Part shown: piece after piece, positions 59,408 to 64,000 of the stretch
Layout of the letters: each line of letters starts with the position of its first letter
Numbering within the stretch: position 1 is the stretch's first letter
Source of the DNA: Lysobacter arenosi
GTDB taxonomy: Bacteria; Pseudomonadota; Gammaproteobacteria; Xanthomonadales; Xanthomonadaceae
NCBI RefSeq assembly: GCF_016613475.2
Contig: NZ_CP071517.1
Coordinates: forward strand, 620,001 to 684,000
Length of the DNA stretch: 64,000 nt
Direction: 5' to 3'
Made by a program: the position numbers and the translations under genes
Notes under the pieces: model-generated
What the model saw: the letters and a program-made list of their open reading frames with translations, nothing else
Told to the model about the DNA's origin: nothing
Databases searched by the model: none

Positions 59408-59606
59408 ACTCCGTGAGCGCGTCGACAGGGCGTCTTTGTCGTCGGCGCAGCCCGGCCTGGCATCTGCTCGCGCCGCGCGGACGCTGAACCAACACAAACA
59501 AATGTGCCCCTTGTCGCGGCAACTCCTACCGCTTTCCGACAAGCCGCTGCCGATCATCGCCGCCGTTCCCTCCCCGGAACGCGTCCTGTCGACCGATCCC
59601 AGCCTG

Positions 59607-60422
59607 ATGAACAACGCACCTTCCATGAAGTCCAGCGCCGCCAGCGGCTCGCCCCGGTGGCTGATGCTGCGCCTTGCTCCCGGACAGGGCGGACCCGGTC
59701 CGCGCTTCTTTCTGATTCACGCGTGGCTGCCACTGATCGCGTTCGCGGCGATGGTGCTGTGGACGATGGTGTTCGGTGGCGACCAGTGGCTGGCCGACCG
59801 CATGTATGCCTGGCAGGGCAGTCACTGGCAGCTGCGCCACGACTTCGTCACCGAACAGCTCATCCACCGCCTGGGGCGCGACATCAGCACCATGGCGTGG
59901 CTGACGGTGCTGGCGGCGTGGATCGTAGCGCGCGCGCGTCCGGGCTGGGGCTCGCTGCGGCGGCCGTTGGCATACCTGCTTGTATCCGTCGCGGTGTCGA
60001 CGGCACTGGTTGCCTGGGTCAAGTCCTGGTCGAACATGGACTGCCCGTGGGACCTGGTGCGCTACGGCGGCGCACGCGAGTACGTCGGACTGTTCGCGAT
60101 GCGTCCTCTGGGCCTGTCGCGCGGTGCCTGCTTCCCGGCGGGCCACGCCAGCGGCGGCTATGCCTGGCTGGCGCTGTACTTCTTCCTGTGGTCGGTGCGC
60201 CCGCGTTTGCGTTGGCTGGGTCTGGCTGTTGGCGGCGGGATGGGGTTGGTGTTCGGGTTCTCGCAGCAACTTCGCGGCGCCCACTTCCTCTCCCATGACC
60301 TGTGGACCCTGGCGATCTGCTGGGCAACGGCGCTCGGCCTGTTCCTGTGGTTCCGGCGTCGCCTGGTCGTCACCGAATCCGCGGCCGTGCCTGCCCGTAT
60401 TTCGGCGGAGGCTGCGCGATGA
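59607..60422 (+). CDS. PAP2 family membrane phosphatase
   Basis: A 271-residue, six-helix phosphatase. The three PAP2 motifs are visible in variant form: KSWSNMDCPWDL (motif 1, Arg replaced), FPAGHASGGYAW (motif 2, PSGH-like with the catalytic His) and RGAHFLSHDLWT (motif 3 with nucleophile-type His and Asp). This pattern is shared with lipid-A or undecaprenyl-pyrophosphate phosphatases next to eptA genes. I set the start at ATG 59607; in-frame ATGs at 59502 and 59625 are alternatives and none has a strong ribosome site. Its stop overlaps the eptA start (ATGA). Likely acts on the periplasmic face on lipid A or a lipid phosphate. Confidence 0.85.
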   Translation: MNNAPSMKSSAASGSPRWLMLRLAPGQGGPGPRFFLIHAWLPLIAFAAMVLWTMVFGGDQWLADRMYAWQGSHWQLRHDFVTEQLIHRLGRDISTMAWLTVLAAWIVARARPGWGSLRRPLAYLLVSVAVSTALVAWVKSWSNMDCPWDLVRYGGAREYVGLFAMRPLGLSRGACFPAGHASGGYAWLALYFFLWSVRPRLRWLGLAVGGGMGLVFGFSQQLRGAHFLSHDLWTLAICWATALGLFLWFRRRLVVTESAAVPARISAEAAR

Positions 60423-62104
60423 GTTCGGTAGTCCGCAGTCGTCCGCAGTTCCTCGGCGTCCTGAAGCAGCAGTTCCGGCAGTTCCTCGCCGTCGGTCCCG
60501 AGATCTCGGTGGAGACGCTGGCGCTGGTCGCAGCGTCGTTCTTCACCGTGTTCTGCAACACCGCGTTCTTCCGCGAGGTGATCGCATTGGGCGCGCTGCA
60601 CGGCGCACGCGGCATCGGCACCGGCGCCAGCCTGGTGGTGATGATCGGCGCGCTGAACATGCTGCTGCTGTGCGTGCTGCTCAATCGCTGGACCGCCAAG
60701 CCGGTGCTGACCGTGCTGCTGCTGGTGACGGCGGCCGCAGCGCACTTCATGAGCCAGTACACGGTCTATCTCGATGCCGACATGCTGCGCAACATCCTGC
60801 ACACCGACGGCAAGGAGTCTGGCGAGCTGATCACGCTGGGCATGCTGCCGAGCCTGGTGGTGCTGGGCGTGCTGCCGTCGCTGCTGCTGTGGCGCGTGCG
60901 CCTGCGGCGGCGACCGCTGGGTCGCGCCTTGCTGGTGCGCGTGGGTGTCATCGTGCTGGCGGGTGTGGTCGCCTCGGGTGCGGCGCTGGTGTCGTTCCAG
61001 GACCTGTCGGCGCTGATGCGCAACCACCGCGAGGTCCGCCACCTGATCACGCCGGGCAACTACATCGTCTCGCTGGTGCGGGTGATGCGCGATGACCAGG
61101 CCGGTCGCGATCGACCGCGCACGCCCATCGGCACGAACGCGAAGGTGATCGGTCGCCCGGCCGGCGCGAGGCCGCGGCTGCTGGTGCTGGTCGTGGGCGA
61201 AACCGTGCGCGCGCAGAACTGGGGTCTCAACGGCTATGCGCGCGACACCACGCCGCAGCTGCGCCACATCGCACCGATCAACTTCAGCAACATGACGTCC
61301 TGCGGATCGGCGACCGAAGTCTCGGTGCCGTGCATGTTCTCGCCATACGGGCGGGCGCACTACGACAAGGACAAGATCGAGCACTCCCAGAGCCTGCTGC
61401 ACGTGCTCGAGCATGCCGGCATCAGCACGCTGTGGCGCGACAACCAGACCGGCTGCAAGGGCGTCTGCGAGGGCCTGGCGTTCGAGTCGTTCGAGCATGC
61501 CACCGACCCGCAGAGCTGCACCGCCGAGGGCTGCATGGACGAGGTGATGCTCAAGGGCCTCAGTGAGGCGGTGGCCAACAAGACCGGCGACATGGTCGTG
61601 GTGCTGCACCAGCTGGGCAATCACGGTCCGAGCTACTACAAGCGTTACCCGCCGTCGCTGCGCCGGTTCACGCCGACCTGCGAGACCCCCGAGCTGGGCA
61701 AGTGCAGCCGCGACGAGATCGTCAACGCCTACGACAACGCGGTGCTCCACACCGACGACTTCCTGGCGCGGACGATCCGCGTGCTGGCCGAGCAGAGCGG
61801 TCGCGACACCGCGATGATCTACCTGTCCGACCACGGCGAGTCGCTCGGCGAGAACGGCTTGTACCTGCACGGTGTCCCCTATGCGATCGCGCCGGACACG
61901 CAGACCCGCGTGCCGATGGTGATGTGGCTGTCACCGGGCATGGCGTCGTCGCGCGGTATCGACCAGGCCTGCATGAAGCGCGAGAGTGCCGAGCCAGTGA
62001 GTCAGGACAACCTGTTCCATTCGGTGCTCGGACTGATGCAGGTGAAGACGCCCGAGTACGACCCGGCGCTCGACCTGTTCCGCGGCTGCACCGCCAGCGG
62101 CTGA
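60419..62104 (+). CDS. eptA: EptA-type lipid A phosphoethanolamine transferase
   Basis: A 561-residue inner-membrane enzyme that moves phosphoethanolamine from phosphatidylethanolamine to lipid A. Five N-terminal helices are followed by a periplasmic sulfatase-fold domain. Metal and active-site residues: Glu261 (VVGETVRAQNWG), nucleophile Thr299 in SCGSATEVSVPCMFSPYGR between Cys295 and Cys305, and Asp-His in YLSDHGESLGENGLYLHG. MCR/EptA enzymes have CGT where this has CGS, but the Thr nucleophile is kept. The ATG at 60419 overlaps the phosphatase gene. Known relatives reduce binding of cationic peptides; whether this gene is expressed is not shown. Confidence 0.93.
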   Translation: MSSVVRSRPQFLGVLKQQFRQFLAVGPEISVETLALVAASFFTVFCNTAFFREVIALGALHGARGIGTGASLVVMIGALNMLLLCVLLNRWTAKPVLTVLLLVTAAAAHFMSQYTVYLDADMLRNILHTDGKESGELITLGMLPSLVVLGVLPSLLLWRVRLRRRPLGRALLVRVGVIVLAGVVASGAALVSFQDLSALMRNHREVRHLITPGNYIVSLVRVMRDDQAGRDRPRTPIGTNAKVIGRPAGARPRLLVLVVGETVRAQNWGLNGYARDTTPQLRHIAPINFSNMTSCGSATEVSVPCMFSPYGRAHYDKDKIEHSQSLLHVLEHAGISTLWRDNQTGCKGVCEGLAFESFEHATDPQSCTAEGCMDEVMLKGLSEAVANKTGDMVVVLHQLGNHGPSYYKRYPPSLRRFTPTCETPELGKCSRDEIVNAYDNAVLHTDDFLARTIRVLAEQSGRDTAMIYLSDHGESLGENGLYLHGVPYAIAPDTQTRVPMVMWLSPGMASSRGIDQACMKRESAEPVSQDNLFHSVLGLMQVKTPEYDPALDLFRGCTASG

Positions 62105-62294
62105 CATCCGGCATCGCCTCATGGTGGCCGCCGGCGCTTGCCGGTGCCGCCTGCGCGCTGCGTTCAAAGCAGAGTCGGCCGCGGCGACAACCGCAATTGG
62201 CGGGGCGTGGCAAGTGTCGCCAGTGGGCGACCCCTTGGCAGGTGCCTGTGGGCAGCGCGGACGGCATCCTCTTCAGCGATTGAGGAGTGCTGCG

Positions 62295-63791
62295 ATGCGA
62301 TACACGAAGATTCTCGCCGGCTGCCTGCTGGCGGCCGTGCTGATGCCCACCCAGGCCGCCGAGCTCGGCGTGCTGGCGCCGGTGATGGTCGGCGACAAAC
62401 CCCAATTCAGGAAGCACGGCCAGGGCAAGCCGGCGCCCGTGGTCACTCGCGTGGTCGACGGCGAGCTGTACACGCAGTTGCAGGGCCAGGCGCGCGACGG
62501 CTTCGTGGCGACGGTGCTCGCGCTCGACGAGAGTGCCCAGCGTGCGGCTGGCGCGCGCGAGATCCGCCCGACGTGGCTGTACATGTCGGCCGAGGACGGC
62601 GGCTTCGCCCGCCAGGGGTTCTGGTTGCAGGAGAACGGCAAGCAGCGCTTCGTCGATGAGCCGTACGTCGATCTGGTCGTCGACCAAGGCAGCGTCGGCA
62701 ATGGCGACTTCGAAGAGATCTTCGCCCACGAAATGGGCCACGTGTGCCTGCGCCGGCTGGTGCCGGACCTGCCACCGGGCTACTCGCATACGCCGCACGC
62801 GAGCATGAGCATCACCGACTACTCCACCGCGTTCGACGAAGGCTTCGCCACGCATTTCCAAGGCCTGGCGCGACGACTCACAAGCAACCCGAAGTTGCGC
62901 GAGCAGGAGCTGGGGCTGTCGGCCAAGCCCTTCCTGGGGTACTGGATGAGCAACCTCGATCGCGCCGGACGCATCGAAGGCGTGCGCCGCAACTGGTTCG
63001 TGCAGTCGCAGTTGCTGCCGCCGGGCGACGAGGCCACGGCGCTGGCGCGTCGCGACCTGAGCACGGCGTTCGATACCGCACGCCTGCGCGACGGCCAGCA
63101 GATGCTCTCGTCCGAGGGCGTGATCGCCACGATCTTCTACCGCTGGATGGTGCCCGGGCCCGAGGACCGCGAAGCGGTCGTGCAGCGCTACTCGCGCCTG
63201 TTCGCGTCGTTCGCCCATCGCGATGGCCGGCGCCTGCGCCACGACTCGCCCGTGCTGCTCGACCTGGTGGACCGCTATTGCAGCGACGCCGCTGACGACT
63301 GCAAGCGCGTGCAGGCCGTGGTGCTCGATACCACGTATGGTGCGACGACCGGACGCGAACTGCCGTCGTTGACCGAGTCGCTGGCGGCGACGGGACGGCT
63401 GGGCGACATGGAGTCCTACGTCGGTGGGCTCAAGCAGGCGCGCGCGCAGATGGCGCAATTGCAGGAGCTGGTGGCGAAGGAGCCGGCGAAGCTGCGAGCG
63501 GGGCTCGGTCCGGACCTGTGGCTGCTGGCAGCGGGCCAGCATCTGGGATGGCGCGCGGAGAGCGACGTGGTCGCGGTCAATCTCAATACCGCCGAACCGG
63601 AATCGCTGATGCTCCTGCCCGGTATCGACCGCGCCGCCGCGGAACGTGCGCTGGCGAGTCGTCGCAAGGACGGCGTGTTTGCCGACCTGGAGGACTTCGT
63701 CCGCCGCACCGGTGCCGACGACAGCACCGCGCAGAAGTTGAGGCAGGCGGCGGAGGCCGCGCGCAAGGCCGGGCCTTACGACCGCATCTAG
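62295..63791 (+). CDS. Exported HExxH zincin-like protein with C-terminal ComEA-type helix-hairpin-helix
   Basis: I do not recognise a named family for the whole 498-residue protein. A signal peptide (MRYTKILAGCLLAAVLMPTQ-AA) is followed by a domain with HEMGH at 145-149 in EEIFAHEMGHVCLRRL, and AFDEGFATHFQGL (179-191) where Glu182 could be the third zinc ligand, as in gluzincin peptidases. Residues 195-420 are helical with no known motif. The C-terminus (425-473, VVAVNLNTAEPESLMLLPGI and onward) is a helix-hairpin-helix of the ComEA type, normally DNA-binding. The ATG at 62295 follows GAGGA. It overlaps the end of dinB by 4 nt. Peptidase activity and DNA binding are both inferences. Confidence 0.75.
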   Translation: MRYTKILAGCLLAAVLMPTQAAELGVLAPVMVGDKPQFRKHGQGKPAPVVTRVVDGELYTQLQGQARDGFVATVLALDESAQRAAGAREIRPTWLYMSAEDGGFARQGFWLQENGKQRFVDEPYVDLVVDQGSVGNGDFEEIFAHEMGHVCLRRLVPDLPPGYSHTPHASMSITDYSTAFDEGFATHFQGLARRLTSNPKLREQELGLSAKPFLGYWMSNLDRAGRIEGVRRNWFVQSQLLPPGDEATALARRDLSTAFDTARLRDGQQMLSSEGVIATIFYRWMVPGPEDREAVVQRYSRLFASFAHRDGRRLRHDSPVLLDLVDRYCSDAADDCKRVQAVVLDTTYGATTGRELPSLTESLAATGRLGDMESYVGGLKQARAQMAQLQELVAKEPAKLRAGLGPDLWLLAAGQHLGWRAESDVVAVNLNTAEPESLMLLPGIDRAAAERALASRRKDGVFADLEDFVRRTGADDSTAQKLRQAAEAARKAGPYDRI

Positions 63792-64000
63792 GCCTGCTGC
63801 CCTTCGAACAGGTCGATCTGAGCGTCGGCTTCGTCACGGTCGGCAAAGCCGGAAAGGCCGACGCCGACGAGCCGGTACTTCGTCCGCGTTGGCAGTGCCA
63901 CGCGCGCGCGCAGGTCGCAGGCGATGCGTGTCAGTTCATGCAGCGACGACGGCGGCTCGGCCGGCGTCAGGCTGCGCGTGAGGATGCGGAAGTCCGATGT
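63788..64000 (-). CDS. dinB: DNA polymerase IV (DinB), C-terminal end only
   Basis: The last 70 codons of a minus-strand gene whose start lies beyond the right edge. The visible end reads TSDFRILTRSLTPAEPPSSL, continues with HELTRIACDLRARVALP, then YRLVGVGLSGFADRDEA and DLFEGQQA before TAG (63788-63790). This is the little-finger domain and C-terminal end of Y-family polymerase IV. The DLF-type end may serve in clamp binding. Assignment rests on this end only. Confidence 0.8.
   Translation of the reverse strand, partial: TSDFRILTRSLTPAEPPSSLHELTRIACDLRARVALPTRTKYRLVGVGLSGFADRDEADAQIDLFEGQQA

Noticed and set aside
62105..62294. A gene in the 190-bp gap between eptA and the HExxH protein
   Set aside because: One frame is open through it but has no ribosome site or homology; the signal peptide begins at 62295.

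Overview
The window is chromosomal core DNA from a high-GC gammaproteobacterium, most likely of the Xanthomonadaceae/Lysobacteraceae (Lysobacter, Luteimonas and relatives). The basis is the very high G+C at third codon positions, the gene order asd-fimV-truA-trpF-trpB-trpA-accD, the order tpiA-secG-tRNA-Leu-nuoA..N-tRNA-fMet-rimP-nusA-infB-rbfA-truB-rpsO-pnp, and protein sequences typical of that family. I could run no database search, so the genus is an inference. I see no insertion sequence, integrase, prophage or CRISPR array.

Layout. 1-6204 (minus strand): one tightly overlapping operon for 5-oxoproline (pyroglutamate) use: dienelactone-hydrolase-like protein, HIT protein, pxpB, pxpC, a 54-residue membrane protein, pxpA, DUF969 and DUF979 membrane proteins, pcp, and the start of an exported protein cut by the window edge. 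6220-18809: housekeeping genes, namely rimO, a GNAT acetyltransferase, greB, two lytic transglycosylases flanking a HerA-like ATPase, psd with a SCO copper chaperone, prmB, aroC and a 2-hydroxyacid dehydrogenase. 18917-28945: asd, fimV, truA, trpF, a LysR regulator opposite trpBA, accD and glmM. 29084-32211: an isopenicillin-N-synthase-like oxygenase, a hypoxanthine-DNA glycosylase, tpiA, secG and tRNA-Leu(GAG).

32375-47233 holds the full 14-gene nuo operon (respiratory complex I), followed by initiator tRNA-fMet, a 770-bp stretch without an intact gene, and then the transcription/translation operon rimP-nusA-infB-rbfA-truB-rpsO-pnp. The 770-bp stretch contains a good sigma70-type promoter, about 190 nt of structured sequence and a strong intrinsic terminator, so it is either a small RNA or an attenuator for rimP-nusA-infB. 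57297-62104 is an envelope-modification module: sensor kinase and response regulator diverging from a PAP2 phosphatase and an EptA-type phosphoethanolamine transferase. The window ends with an exported HExxH protein carrying a ComEA-like helix-hairpin-helix tail, and the C-terminal end of dinB.

The points most worth following up are the DUF969/DUF979 pair as a candidate pyroglutamate transporter, the rimP leader RNA/attenuator, the HExxH-HhH fusion protein, and the placement of nuo between two tRNA genes that flank other genes elsewhere in gammaproteobacteria.
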